Shown here one piece after another: positions 12,869 through 25,416 of a stretch of DNA of 64,000 nt; position 1 is the stretch's first letter; every line of letters begins with the position of its first letter. Origin of the DNA: Talpa occidentalis (lineage: Eukaryota; Chordata; Mammalia; Eulipotyphla; Talpidae); contig NW_023604861.1 of the NCBI RefSeq assembly GCF_014898055.3, positions 79,642,399-79,706,398 on the forward strand. The letters are read 5' to 3'. Under the pieces are notes generated by a model. That model was not told where the DNA came from. It did no database searches and worked only from the letters and a program-made list of their open reading frames with translations. A program made the position numbers and the translations under genes.

Positions 12869-14778
12869 GTCTCTCATTATACTCATGTAAATCAGACCTT
12901 TAGCAAACTTGAAACTTTGTAGTTAAGGGGGAACTTGGAATTTTGAAATGGACTTTAAAAAGAGGAACAATGTTGGAGATGGGACTCATAAATGAACACA
13001 TATTATTCAAAAAGAAAAATTAAGGGGAGATTGTAAATATCATTTGACTTCTTATAATATCTGTAATGAAGCAGAACATGTTGTTAAGGGACTCCTTTAC
13101 CTCTGCCATGAACAGAAGAAGGGGAAGTGTGTTTGCCTATAGAACAAAACAATGTGCATTAGTAAAATAAATGAATTCATAAATACATACATGCATACAT
13201 ACATAAAATAAACCTCACTGAGAAGTAGAGGTAGAAAGTGATTAGGAAAATTACAGTGTTATTTCTCCACAATTGAGCTTTCAGGTACAAATAAGTTCTC
13301 TGTGGTCAACATTGTTGTAGATGAGGAAACTGAAGCTAGGAGTACTTAAGTAACTTGTCCACAATTATGTGCTAGTGGTCAGCAGAGCCTGGGATGCATG
13401 CCCACCTCCACCTTTTAGTTGAAGTGGTCATTTAAGATGTCCACAATGTTCAAGGTCAATGCTGACCAGCTCTACAGTTCTTTTTCCATGGAGTGTAGAT
13501 GTGTCTACAACCGGTTTCCCTTTTTACTTAACAGACTGTATAAGAGCAAAAGCAGATTGACAGCTGTGATAATACAAAACCATTACTAATGCTGCCTATG
13601 AAGTTACTTCTTTAAAAAGAGATATAATACTTATGCAAATATTTTACCCTAACTAAGTCTTCCTTAACCAAATTTCAAAGTAAAATTAGAGCCCAGTAGG
13701 CTGGAATCACTGAATCAGCAAGTAGAGAGATTTCATCTTCAAAACAGAATGCATGACCTTAAATATTTTTATTTTTCTGTTATCTAGCCATACATCAGCA
13801 AAAAGATCTTGTCATTGAATTATTCTGGATGGCTATGTAAACTTGATCAATTAGCTACATAATGGTCAAAACTTTTCCTTTTAAATGACACTATTTTTAA
13901 GGTAGGATTTCTCTGTGAGGACACACTGGACCAAGGTGTGAAGAGCACTGGCAGCAATGTTGTGACTGTAACAGCCCCAAGGTATTGCTATAAATTATCA
14001 AGATGGCAGGATGAAAGGCAGACCCCCAGAGAATATTATGTCAACACTGAATCCACCCTTTTCCCAGGTTATCAAACACCACCAGAGAATAGCATTCTAG
14101 TCTCAGTTATTATAGACAGTCTGATTCTTATGAATTGGGATATTTCTATTTTTAATTCTCTTTAACAAAGACCTTTAAGTCCAGAAGCTTCCTCAAAGGC
14201 CTGTGAAGTGCTTTCCTGATCACCCCTTCATGTTTCCAAGCTGCTCTGGGATGATATTGTTGGGGAAAGGCCCCCAGGGGAACAGCTGATTGGATTCTGG
14301 CAAAACGGACCAAACATCTGCTTCAAACAAAAGACATCTGCATATTTCACATTTATTTTTCATAATTTACAGAAGCAACCTGCCAAAATTCAGCAAGGGA
14401 GAATACACTAGCACATAATTAGCTTAAAGTTTGCTTGCTTTAGAAGTATGAGCATGAAGCCCAGAAGCTCACCTGGGAGGACATCAAGGAAAGGCAGAAC
14501 TGCAGTTTGATTTCTAGAAATTCAGTTTTCGACCTTATATGCCAGGCTGGAAGACCCAGCACTGCTAGACTTGGAAGGGAGAAGTAGATGTGCTAGGGAT
14601 GCCACTAAGAGTTCCTTTTGTCCTCACATCAAATAAAAAGCATGAACACCAAAGGAGTGGCTTAAAGTAATATCATTCGTTAAGTAGTATTTGAATAAGC
14701 AGAAAGATTTTGCTTCTACCACTTAGCACTGTAGTGCCCAAGTTAGGTTATGGTGCAGTGTGACATGACTTTAAATTA
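12869..14778. other. unique sequence with old repeat fragments
   Basis: No gene seen. At about 13315-13410 the words GTAGATGAGGAAACTGAAGC, TTAAGTAACTTGTCCACAAT and CAGAGCCTGGGATGC match the common ancient MIR/L2-class block (gatgaggaaactgaggc...taagtaacttgccca...). A (CATA)n-like patch lies near 13183-13205. Confidence 0.5.
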
Positions 14779-14792
14779 AAAATGAATACAGC

Positions 14793-15055
14793 AGGCCTCC
14801 CTGGTGGTGCAGTGGGTTGAGCGCAGCACTGTGAAGCTGTCTGCAGCCTCCAGCACCAGTTCGATTCCTGGTCGCCCAGGGAGATACCCACATGGCGTGG
14901 CAGGCCTCTCCTCTCTCGCCCGCTGCGCCCCTTAGCAGTGTTTTCAGTTCTTCTGCCTCTTCTGCTCCCTGCTCTGTTTCTGGTAAATTCTCTCACCTTC
15001 CTGCGCCTCTGGCCTGTACTCCAGTGCTTGTATAAATAAATAATTTTTTTTTTAA
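14793..15055 (+). mobile_element. tRNA-derived SINE with clear target-site duplication
   Basis: Plus-strand full-length copy from GGCCTCCCTGGTGG to TATAAATAAATAATTTT and an A-rich tail. AAAAATGAATACA is repeated directly on both sides (about 14779-14791 and 15055-15067), which fixes the insertion limits. Confidence 0.95.
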
Positions 15056-15067
15056 AAAAATGAATAC

Positions 15068-16150
15068 ACCAAGAATACCATTCTCATGGTGATAAAACAT
15101 GTGTACAGAGTTGCATTATTTTTCAAAGCATCTGAAAGTCATTACTTACCAAAAACTACTGGAAAATATGTTTGTTGCCCAGGTAATAGTGTGTTCAGAA
15201 TAACTGATGAAAACATAAAGAGAACAAGATAATGGATGACATAACCAGTTTAATATGTCCTGGTGGAATGGATACAACACGTAATCTGCTCCCTATATAT
15301 ATATTCCCAGTTGAACTTCAAACTTTCTAAAGTCATTATTACATGAAATTACTAAAGCTTACTTAATTAGAGAATAAAAGGGAAAAAACAGATTTTTGAT
15401 GGAAGAGAAAATAAAATTCCCAGCAAAACAATTTCAACCCTGTGTCCAGTATTTAAGAAATAATTCAAGCTATAAGATTCTGTGGGATTTCCCATGATCT
15501 CAACTCCAGGAGAAAGAACACTTAAAGCAAAGGCTGCAAAGCATTAGGTGCTGCACCAGTAGTTTTTGGTGTTTTGAAATCTTTAAAACATAGCCCTCTG
15601 GTAGGAAGGAGGAAGGATACTTTCTTGTCTTAGTCACTGCTTCACAAAAACCATTGCATTCCTGATTTAGTTGAGGACACATTGCTTACCCTAAACAGAC
15701 CTCTGCAATAAGAGCCTGGCAGTTCCACAGGATTTAGCATCTTAAGTTATATACACACAATAGAGGCAGTGAGCATCACCCCAGACTAGGAATAATGCCT
15801 TAGTGACTCCAAACTACTTCTAAGGAGGAACTTGGTTGTGGGCATTCCAAACATTACTAATATGTGTTTTTGATATCTGATTTAACACTGTAACATGTTT
15901 ATTCCAAATTGGTTTGAGAAATGAAATCTCAGTTCAACTAGCAGTTACTTTGAAAACAATGATTTGTAATCATACATTATCCTACTGTTCAAGATTGACT
16001 AAGTTATCCTTAAATATGCATTTTCTACTTTTAACACACTTAAATTTCAAACCAGTATATTATACACATAAACCTTTCATGTAATTATAAATTCTTTCCT
16101 CTTTTTGCAATAGGAACTTAACAGAGAACAGCTTGTAATAAATGGAAGGA
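15068..16150. other. unique sequence, no gene seen
   Basis: Ordinary AT-rich non-coding DNA on both strands. No firmly recognised element. Confidence 0.45.
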
Positions 16151-16154
16151 GGCT

Positions 16155-16345
16155 GGACTTGATTAGAATCAAGACCTCAGACCTAGATTTGAGTCCTGTT
16201 TCAAGTAGCTCTGAGGTCGGTGGCCTTTAGAAAATATTTAAATACCCCTGGTCTCAATTTTCTCATCCTTCTATTTGGGGTAGTATTTTTCTGTGAGGGT
16301 TAAATGAGGTAACCTATTCTTATCAAAGTACCTAATCTGCCTTGA
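16155..16345 (+). mobile_element. MIR SINE remnant
   Basis: ACCTAGATTTGAGTCCTGTTTC...GGTCTCAATTTTCTCATCCTTCTATTTGGGGTAGT...GTGAGGGTTAAATGAGGTAA follows the MIR order through 'cctcagtttcctcatctgtaaaatggggata' and 'tgaggattaaatgag'. Confidence 0.75.
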
Positions 16346-16747
16346 TAATCTAAACTGGTTGCTAAAGATTTAAACTTGCTGGAACGTAGGGTTCTTTGGA
16401 AGAAAACTCATCCTAAAGAAGAGGAAGTCAAGCAAGAAGAAAACCTTTGAAAACAAGTCTTCAAGTTGGTTGAGAGGTATTTGGGGATGTGTTTTCCTCA
16501 CTTCAGGGTGGCACTGTGGGGAGGTGTCAGGAGCAAAGACCAGACCTAGTGGAAGCAGTGAATTCTAGGGAGGGTTGGCAGTGGTCTCCATCAGACACAG
16601 TGTAGTACGGAAATAGGATATTCCCAAAAGAAGTGCTACCATGCTCAGAGAAAGAACATTCCCCAAAAATACCTAGTGGAAGAAGTAGTAACCAGGAAAA
16701 AAAAAGTCGTAACAAGTAGAGGTATCCAGAAAACACCAACTTGTGCC

Positions 16748-16876
16748 ACATTGTCCAATATGGTTTCCCTAGCCACATGCGCAGCCACTTAAACCAAAAT
16801 GAAGGGAAATTAAAAAATTATTCTTTAGTCTCACTAATAGAACCACCATTGTATATAGTTTTATTGGACAATGCTG
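16748..16876. mobile_element. short hAT-type DNA transposon relic
   Basis: Terminal inverted repeats are visible: CATTGTCCAATATGGT at the left and TATTGGACAATGCT at the right. The interior carries CTAGCCACATG and an AT-rich middle. This matches the common mammalian 'ctgtccaatatggtagccactagccacatg' MITE family. I do not assign the exact subfamily. Confidence 0.7.
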
Positions 16877-17024
16877 GCCAAGTATTAGATGACCAGCTTT
16901 TCCAAAACACATGTGAAAGGAGCACTAGAACCCTCTGAAGTGCCTGAACACTGAGGCAGGGGGATCAGGAAAGATTCGGAGCAGCTGTTAGGGATAAGAA
17001 TCAGAGAAATACAAGATAATCTCT

Positions 17025-17080
17025 TTAACATGACCTCTATTACCCAAGATTAAATCCTGAGAAATTTAGTGTATGTACCA
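17025..17080. repeat. left arm of a 56-bp inverted repeat (partner at 18179)
   Basis: The reverse complement of this segment recurs at 18179-18234 with 54 of 56 bases identical (the differences are two adjacent bases, CT versus TG). I take this copy as the likely donor, because the other interrupts an L2 tail. See the finding on templated insertion. Confidence 0.93.
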
Positions 17081-17344
17081 AAAGACCCTTAACACATTAA
17101 TTTGAACACAGTAGGCTTCAATAAATTTAAACCCTCGTTTGCTTAAGATCTGTGCGTTGGTGCTTCAATAGTCTAATAATCTTTAGTTTCTCATAGTTAT
17201 CATTTTGTCACCATAATGATCTTCCTACCATCAATACTAGCTCCTACTTAGCCACTTCAACAGCTGCCAAAGACTGTTCAGCACATAAAGAACATGTTTT
17301 GAATTCCTACGACAATATGATGCATCTTCCCAAGATAGCATAGA

Positions 17345-17515
17345 CCAGTCAGAGAGGCTGGGTGATAATCCCAGCTCTGTTGCTTACTGGCTGTTAACCT
17401 TCCACCTTTGGTTAACCTCTCTGAGCTTCAGGATTCTCATCTGTAAAGTGAGGCTAAGATCAGCACTGGCTTTCTAAAATCATTATGAATGTCTGGTACA
17501 TCATCAGCACTGCAA
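17345..17515 (+). mobile_element. MIR SINE, comparatively well preserved
   Basis: AATCCCAGCTCTGTTGCTTACTGGCTGT...GTTAACCTCTCTGAGCTTCAGGATTCTCATCTGTAAAGTGAGGCTAAGATCAGCAC tracks the MIR core and its 3' half closely. Confidence 0.85.
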
Positions 17516-17786
17516 AACTATTTGTTCAAAGAGTCAGACAAAGACAAACTTTAAAGCCAATCCTTGAAAACTGACCATAGGACTGAAGCATCCAGAGGTA
17601 AGGGAAAGAGGAGGTGAGAACAGGGTGGGGAGAGAGCACAAAGGACAAAGGTGGAGGACTGTGGGTACTTGGTGGTGGGTACATTATGGTGATGATACTT
17701 GAAGGGGGAAATCCCATAGTTCCAAAATGCTAACAAGAATGTAAACAATAGTACTTAATTTATTTTAATTTAACAAATCAGAAAAC

Positions 17787-17810
17787 CACACACACACACA
17801 CACACACACA
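17787..17810. repeat. (CA)12 microsatellite
   Basis: Uninterrupted CA dinucleotides. Confidence 0.95.
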
Positions 17811-18099
17811 AAGAAAGTGTTTTTTAAATGAATATCTGTATTCCTCAACACTCTGGTCCGTAATCACATCTCATGTTTGTCTTTTCATATGTCTCCCTTC
17901 TACATGTCAACCATGCATTATTCCCCCAACTTGACCTAAATGCTCTTTTATAGATATAGATAGATTGAAATCCTACATACACATCCTTCAAACTGCACTT
18001 TTCTAGAAGAATTTTTCCTTCTTCAGCATGTTCATAACTTATTATTTACTTTGGCATCATAACTTTTATTTCATTCCCTTCTGCTTTGCTGTTTATATC

Positions 18100-18260
18100 T
18101 TGGTCTTTCATGTTTGCACTCACCTTAGATTGCAACTTCCTTGATGAGTTTTTCATGGTTATAGTCCCCAGAATTTAGTGGTACATACACTAAATTTCTC
18201 CAGATTTAATCTTGGGTAATAGAGGTCATGTTAAAATAGGTGCTCAATAAATGAATGAGA
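18100..18260 (+). mobile_element. L2 LINE 3' end interrupted by an inverted insertion
   Basis: TAGATTGCAACTTCCTTGATG...TAGTCCCCAGAATTTAGTGG TACATA is the L2 3' end as far as 'gtgcctggcacata'. The expected continuation AGGTGCTCAATAAATGAATGA is found only after about 45 foreign bases. Those bases are the reverse complement of 17,030-17,075. Confidence 0.78.
18179..18234. repeat. right arm of the 56-bp inverted repeat
   Basis: Reverse complement of 17025-17080 with two mismatches. Its left end overlaps the L2 word TGGTACATA, which both sites share and which may have served as the annealing point. Confidence 0.93.
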
Positions 18261-20690
18261 AACTCCCATGAATGAGAATTGTTTACACTTGTGTTGTAGA
18301 CCCATCTTTTCCCAGAAAGAATTCAAATTTCTGTGCAGGGAAAATATTTTTAGTAACCAGGACAAGACCAACCAGGTCATATCACCAACAAATTATCAGA
18401 ATCATGTATCTTTATCTTTCTCCCATGAGGAAGCAATAGCTAACATTTTAAAAGTCTTCACATACACATACTCAGCATTTGAGTTTATCTGCCCTATCAC
18501 ATCCAACAAAGCTTGTAATCCTCTCCTTCCAAAAAGTATTACTATTTTCCAGTTAGTATTAGATGAGATCCAGTCTAATTCAAGTATTATCTCTGAATAT
18601 TTTCAAGAGCCTCTCTCTCTGTCTCTCTCTCTCTCTTTAAAAACCACAGGAATCTTGTCTTTTTTTTTTTTTTTTTCTAATGGGTCATTGAGTATTTTTG
18701 CTCAATGCTCAATATCACATAATATATGTACATCTCGGCCAAGGCAACTGCGAAAGGAAATGCCACCTCGGAACCCCTCATTCTCCTTATATTTCTACAT
18801 CATTCTTAAGGTAATAAGCAAAATAAAAGAAATGATCTATTCTTAACCTCCAAATTTTCCTAGTTGATTTTATTTCTTTGTTAGAATTATAAAATACAGC
18901 TTTATGAGTCTTCAGAAGTCTAAAGAAAATAGCTGCTAATGGTATCTTTTTATTGCTCACAATTCTTTCTACTGAAAAAGGCAGTTATGTTCTCAGAGTT
19001 GATTATTGCTCAGTCTTAAATTTTCTAATTGTTTTAGATTTTTCACTTATTTTAGACATTTTCACTTTGCCCCCTAGAGTAAATTAAGATGAAAGGTAAA
19101 TCAAAAGAGAGGAATTCAACATAAAGAAGATAAATAAACAAAACACAGATTGCAAAGCAGGAATGAAAACAAGGCCTCCTAGACCAATCTGTTAAAGGAA
19201 TGTTACAAATGTGAAGTGTTTACTATTTTAAAACATTAATCATGTACTCACTCTGTTTATTTAGCTATCAATGTTTTTCCTGTAACTCTGACTTGAAAAT
19301 GTATAAGCTGTCTAGAATTAGGACTCAAACTGAAGCCAAATGATATTTTGATTATTTATGTTGCATCGCTTGTCTTGAAACTTCAGAGTTGCAATCTTTT
19401 CATTTCAATTCACACCTTTTTTAAAAGTCATTATTATTTTGTATAACGTGGCTTCTCAAATAACTTTTATTGCCACCCACTACCAAATGCCCAAATCATA
19501 GCCATTAAAGATAGGTAGTTTGAGTTCCCCATCAATGGTCCTATTCAGAAGATTGCCTCCACCTTGCTTTTACCCAGAGCTTACACAATGACCCCAAAAC
19601 ACTGTTTCATAGAACTAAGTAATCAGAATTAGGAGTCCAAAAGAGAAGAAAGTTTCCCGAGTTTCAGCCAGCATTTTATTGACAGATACTCGTTACTTCT
19701 AAAAATTTTTAACAATCAGATCTACTAACGGAACCTAATAGCCACCAAACTACCATCAAGGCATCACAGATGGGAGTTTCTCATATGGTTTCTGAAGACA
19801 GAAACATCACATAAGGTTGATTTATTATTTATGCCCATTGAGAAAGACAGAATAGCATAGAATTTTCTCCTGGAATAAGGAATTAGAAGAATTATTGCCA
19901 TGAGAACAAACTAGAGAATAGCATGGACAAGATTACCAAAAGTGCCTGTTTTCCTTGAAAGTTATTATAGCTGCCATTAAATTATCCATGTAACTCAAGT
20001 ACATAGGAAAATTTTAGCATCTTTACTTTCCATAGCTGATCCCAAAATTCTTCACGTGCCCCACCCTATTTCCTTTAATGTTGACAGTGCAATCTCAAAT
20101 GAAAGCTGTTTCTTTGTCCATTTGGTGTGGGGGCATAGCGTCTCATGGTGGGCCTCACTCTGACTCTTGGGCCATTGTCTGCAACATTCAGTGCTCGGTG
20201 GGTGCTAGCTGATTCTAACATGTTTCATATTCAGTGTTCTAAGGATGCCCAGGCTCTTGCGCCTAGAAGCCAGCCTATTCCTTATCTATTACTACTGGAA
20301 ACTTTAGGAAACTCAGACCAGCCCCCACTGACCTCTGACCTTCCCTTCGCACCCTCTCAGTTATGTCATGAGGATTTCCTTCTGCTACAACATATCATCC
20401 TTCCAACAGTACTACTTATTTTCTTCCTTTATCTGTGGTTTTGAGAACAGAGTACTTGTTGAGGATGGGACATCACTGTTGTAAGGAAAAATGAAGCTTA
20501 ATCAGTTCTAGTTTCTAATTTGCATCCTATTAGAATTATATAGATGGTCCCCGATGGGGACTGCTGGTCCTAAGTGCTCACAATCCCTTCTCTTTGTTCT
20601 GTGTGCTTTAACCCCCTTCCTCCTTCCAGGGTAACTCTACCCTTACCCCTGAGTGCCCAGTGTCCTCATAAGCTACTCTCTGCCTTTAAA
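18261..20690. other. unique sequence, longest open frame in window not supported as gene
   Basis: The 192-codon plus-strand frame at 18268-18846 runs through a (CT)n tract (18611-18638) and a T16 run, giving Leu/Ser and Phe homopolymers, and has no domain I recognise. The rest, including the less AT-rich 20,100-20,450 part, shows no gene signature. Confidence 0.5.
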
Positions 20691-20705
20691 TTAAACATCG
20701 ATGAT

Positions 20706-20961
20706 GGGCCTCCCTGGTGGTGCAAGGGGTTAAGCACCACACTATGAAGCAATTCGCAGTCTTTGCAGCACGAGTTCGATCCCCAGACCGCCAGGGAGCA
20801 ACACACATGGTGTAGCAGACCTCTCCTGGCTCGCCTCAGCAGTGTACTTTGGTCAATCTGCCTGTTCTGTTCCCCGCTCTGTCTCTGGTGAATCCTCTCA
20901 CCCTACATGCCTCTGGCCTGTACCCCAGCTCTTGTATGCATAAATAAATAAATCTTTAAAA
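20706..20961 (+). mobile_element. tRNA-derived SINE with perfect target-site duplication
   Basis: Older-type copy (CTGGCCTGTACCCCAGCTCTTGTATGC tail). AAATTAAACATCGATGAT stands exactly on both sides (20,688-20,705 and 20,962-20,979). B-box-like word AGTTCGATCCCC at 20,773-20,784. Confidence 0.96.
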
Positions 20962-21213
20962 AAATTAAACATCGATGATAAACTGAATCACAGACACTCT
21001 ACTTTTGAAGTGACTTCAGGTATCACCTCTCTTTGAGGAATTATAAAGGACTAACATTTGAGTGAAAGCAATGAATAACTAAAAGTGAATTCAGCACATT
21101 AGAGGTAAAAGAAAAACACTGAGGGAAAAAAAGGAGTTTTCCAGATTGTTCTGAAATAATGCCTTGTAGAAGAGAAAAACTCCTTAGATTTTTCTATTCA
21201 GGTGTTCAATAAG

Positions 21214-21238
21214 ACACACACACACACACACACACACA
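21214..21238. repeat. (AC)12 microsatellite
   Basis: Uninterrupted AC dinucleotides just upstream of a SINE. Confidence 0.95.
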
Positions 21239-21310
21239 GAGTGTACACAGACGTTTCAAATTGAAATATCAAGACATGTCAAGATGAGATTAACAACTAT
21301 GTAAGAACCT

Positions 21311-21605
21311 GGGCTTCCCCGGTGGCACAGCGGTTGAGCGCTGGGTTGCGAAGCTGCCCACAGCCTTTACAGCGCCAGTTCGATCCCCAGCTGCTCCCCA
21401 GCCACCAGAGGGTCCCACATGGCGCGCAGACCTCTCCTGCCGCCCGCTGCTCCCCTCAGCAGTGTACTTCAGTCCTTCTGCCTGCTCTGCTCCCTGCTCT
21501 GGCTCTGGTGAATTCTCTCACCTTCCCGCGCTTCTGACTGTAACCAGTGCTTGTATAAATAAATGAATGAATGAATGAATGAATGAATAAATCTTAAAAA
21601 AAAAA
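21311..21605 (+). mobile_element. tRNA-derived SINE, younger type, with (GAAT)n in its tail
   Basis: Full-length copy beginning GGGCTTCCCCGGTGGCAC. The 3' TAAATAAA stretch has become a (GAAT)6 array before AAATCTTAAAA. ATGTAAGAACCT is repeated directly on both sides. The 71-codon frame at 21322-21537 is SINE translation. Confidence 0.95.
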
Positions 21606-21617
21606 ATGTAAGAACCT

Positions 21618-23820
21618 TGGAAACTTATAAATATTTTATAGAGTGCTAATGTATCTACTTATTTGATACAAACCTCCATATATACAAAAATAATAAAGAA
21701 TCACAGAAAAAAATAAAGAATTGTAGAAAAGAGATGACTATCATAACTCCAGGAAAATCCCAAATAACTCAGTTGGTTCCAAAATCACCTAGAGAGCCAA
21801 CTTTTAACATAGTTTTATGACCTAGGGGCAGAAATAGACACAGGCATCTTGCTGTATCAGGTCATTGTGACAAAGCTATATATGCTTACCTAAGTTGATT
21901 CTTTTTTTTTTTTAATTTTGGTTTTTCATTCATTCATAAACTATGGGAGTCTGAATTCAATGTGTGTTTAGTTACTGCAACAAAAATAATTTCCAGTATT
22001 TTTAATATGCAATAACTCTTAGGGAACATGTGGTACTTTTTAAATTTTGGTATTTTTCTGGAATTTCTGACAAAAGAAAACTTTTTGAGAATTTCATGGA
22101 TGTGCCTCATCTTGGCCTGGCAGCTCTGTTTATACCTTATGAAATGGTTTAAGAAAGAATCTGTATTTGCCCAGGTATATCTTGATGGGCTTTGTTTCAG
22201 GACATGTCTAGACAAACTTCAGTGACGAGTTTATTAAATTTATTACTTCCTGGAAGGATCCATTATCTTTTCAAAATTGAATCTTAAACTTCAGCCATAT
22301 CTCTTGTCTCCTTTGCTAAAATGTTCACAAGTAGCCATAAGAGTGTCGACAACCATGTTGCTCTGAAATAGAAAAGTGCTGGTTGGCTTTACTGGGTAGA
22401 TTTTCTCCTGTAGGAAGGATCATCACCACATTGCTACTCAACCCTCGTCCCTTTATAGCCCAAAGTGTGCCTGTTTGTTATTGCTCTAGCTTTCCATGAG
22501 GGTACTACATATCAGGAACACTCAAGCATGGTGCCATTTTTGAAGTGCATATTTCCCCTTGTAGGCAAGGCCCTCCTCACACAACAGGACATCTACTCTT
22601 CCCATAACTCTCTGAATGAAAAAAGAAAAGGCAAATGTAGAGCAGCTCCCTTTCAAGGAAGTCTGCCTGCCTGCTACTACAGGAATAGTTTATTATATCT
22701 TGTGTTCAATTTAGGTAGTCACTCAACAATCAATATTTTTTAATTAAACTTCTACATTATAAAAATAACTACTCTGTTTGGGAAACCTATTATGTTCTTG
22801 ATTCCATTGTTCTGACTTTTTAGTCATATAATCTCCTAACTTTAATAAGCTTTCCATCCAGGCATAATTCATTTTTGAGGCATCAAAGGCTCAGAGAAGG
22901 GAAGGGATTTGCCCAACTTCATGGAGGCAGTCAATGCTCTAGAGTAGGACAGCAAACCCAGGATTTCTTGTGTCCTGCCCCATGTTAGATTTTTATACTG
23001 AATAACCTGGAAGCACCTCTATGCTTTCATCCTACCTTTCACCCTAATTGCAGTGGTGGCAGCCAGTCTGGATTATCACAGTAACTTCCTCAGCCATATA
23101 ACAGAGACCCTGGAGGTCCTCTGACACAGCATTGACATTCACACATGCAAATATCCATTATGCACCTGGAAGCATCAAGCTTGATATAGGCTTTTACTAT
23201 TTTGTTCTCTAGCATAATTCTGGAATGTTTCTGCATACCTCCTCAGAAAGTACCAGTAGGATCAAGCTTGTAGCCACATTGGTGGCCTGCTCAATAACTC
23301 ATCCTTGAATTCTTTTACTTTCCCAATTATAGCAATATAAAATGAAGGTGTTTTCTACAGATAGAGATGTTTTTCTTATATTAACTGAGCATAGGAATTG
23401 TGGAGGAGCTAAGTATATAGAGAAGAAAAGAGACAGGAGAGGAAGGAGACAGGAGAGGAAGGATGCAGGTTTGGATCCCAGAAATGTGGCAGGAAACCTA
23501 GGTCTAAGGAGAGATGTGCCAACAAAGGAGTAAGGAGGTATTCAGGCCATGGTCTATTCAATGGCTATCTGGAGAGCAAGTGGCAACAATAAATTAGTTT
23601 GGTAGAGGACCAAGAAAAGAAGTAACAGACAAAAAACGTATTTCTAAGTAGCTACCAGGAATCAGTGAAATAATTCAGAGTTAGCATTTCCTATAGGCTT
23701 GAGCAATTTTATTTAGCTATTAAGGATAATAATAGAATGTGGGAATATTTCAGCAACATACATAAACATAGAGCTAAAGAAGTGGGTAGGGTGTATGTTA
23801 TTTATACATTTCACACAATC
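21618..23820. other. unique sequence, no gene seen
   Basis: At about 22,850-22,980 the words GGCATCAAAGGCTCAGAGAAG and GGGATTTGCCCAACTTCATGG fit the ancient 'gaggctcagagaggttaagtgacttgcccaaggtc' repeat block. A duplicated purine unit AGACAGGAGAGGAAGG occurs twice near 23,430-23,463. No exon seen. Confidence 0.45.
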
Positions 23821-23824
23821 CCTG

Positions 23825-23919
23825 AATATTCATTTCTCCCTTAAATATCTAGCTATTCATTATGTGCAGGTACTGGTCTAGGCCCTGGGGGAAAAGGGAG
23901 TAAGCAGTGAGCAAATCAG

Positions 23920-23920
<1 letters not shown>
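23825..23920 (-). mobile_element. L2 LINE 3' fragment, antisense
   Basis: CATTATGTGCAGGTACTGGTCTAGGCCCTGGGG and GTAAGCAGTGAGCAAA match the antisense L2 tail (actatgtgccaggcactgttctaggcactggggatacagcagtgaacaaa). It is cut off by the (AT)n tract. Confidence 0.6.

Positions 23921-23922
<2 letters not shown>

Positions 23923-23952
<30 letters not shown>
23923..23952. repeat. (AT)15 microsatellite
   Basis: Uninterrupted AT dinucleotides. Confidence 0.93.
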
Positions 23953-23954
<2 letters not shown>

Positions 23955-24104
23955 CATTGTAGGGGACTAGAAAAAAATCATAAATAAAAGAGAAAAGTGT
24001 GATAGAAAGATTCAGAAAGTGGAACAATGGAAATGTACTATTTTTATGCTTCTTGGAGAAGAGCAAGTTTTGTGCAGTATGACAGTCGAGGCCATGTATC
24101 CAGG

Positions 24105-24265
24105 CTTAACCAAACACTTATTCAATGAATGTCAAATGTTATTTGATTACTTTCTCTGGACAAGGTAATGAGTTAGGCAACACATAGAAAACAACAATGA
24201 ACAAGAAATGTTTTCAAGGATCTTTCAGGCTCACTAAGATGCTTCAGTGTTCACAGTCTAGCAGC
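24105..24265 (-). mobile_element. L2 LINE 3' fragment, antisense
   Basis: AACACTTATTCAATGAATG...CTCTGGACAAGGTAATGAGTTAGGCAACACATAGAAAACAACAATGAACAAGAA follows the antisense L2 tail order. Diverged. Confidence 0.5.
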
Positions 24266-25416
24266 CTTTATCCATCAAGGTCTCACAAGAGAATTAAGGT
24301 CACACACCTTTAGGCATTCACTTAGAGTAAAGAATTACCTCTCTCCTATACATCCAGAGTGTTATTTGTTCTGAACCATCCTAGGAATATTTGAGAAAAT
24401 AGTTACTCAAATCAATTCCTGTTTTCTATGGTAGGGATGAAAAATCCCAGTTGAAGAGGTCAGAGAGAGCTATGGGTGAAAATCAAACCCTAAAACTCTT
24501 TTGCTTTGTTTTATTTTCAGTATTAGTGTACTTTTTGAAGACATCAAACCACTACACTGATGACTGTTACGGGACAAAATTACCAAGAAAGAGCAGAGAA
24601 TTTTGTCATTACAATTTATTTGGTTTTACTAGATATTTTCTGTAGAAGATTTATGTGTACAAAATTAGTACAGGATGTTGCAGTCACCTAATTAGCTTCC
24701 TGGGAGTTTTGCTTGAGGCCAAAACCACCTGGATACCATTAGAAGCCAATATACAAAGGAGCATAAGGGTAAGGATATTCTGTTCTTGGTGTTCATTTTG
24801 ATTGAGTTATTTTGTGTTGAAGTTTTGGGTGTTCTACCAGACTACAGAGATTTTTCTATTGCTTAACATTGGCAAATATACATATGAAATATGTACTTGA
24901 GAATGCTGAAGATAACTTACAAGCTTGTGCATCTGGTTGTTCTGCACTGTGATTCTGTCCCTGTCTGATGACTTGGCTACTTATCAGGGGTTGTGACCCA
25001 CCCACTCTCTCTTTTTAGCTGAAGTATACTTTATTCAAAAAGATTTTAGTATCCCCCAAAGAAATAATGGAGCAAGACAGCCTTCATTTCATTGCTTCCA
25101 AAATCATTAGGTGAAAGGTTGATGGGAAACTTTATAATGGATGGATCTGTTTGGTGGCACTTGGGAGGACACTCATTGATTGATCAACCATACATTATGT
25201 GCTTATGGATATAAAAGACACCTAAGTTGTTTCTTTGGCCACACCTTTGAACAATAATCTGATCAAGTCCCTAGATCTCATTAGTTTACAGGAAATACAG
25301 AAAACAAGAAAAACAAGTTAAATGATACCATGAGGAAGCAATCAATCAAATCTATTTCTCAGAATAAAAATAACTGGTTACTCAAACTAAAGGTGGGGAG
25401 AAAAGCTATTAAAGGA

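Noticed and set aside
18268..18846. 192-codon open frame, the longest in the window
   Set aside because: It crosses a (CT)n tract and a poly(T) run, starts within the L2-derived tail, has no recognisable domain and no splice or promoter context.
23923..23952. AT-rich tracts as replication origin or matrix-attachment site
   Set aside because: Only a simple (AT)n microsatellite; nothing in the sequence supports an origin.
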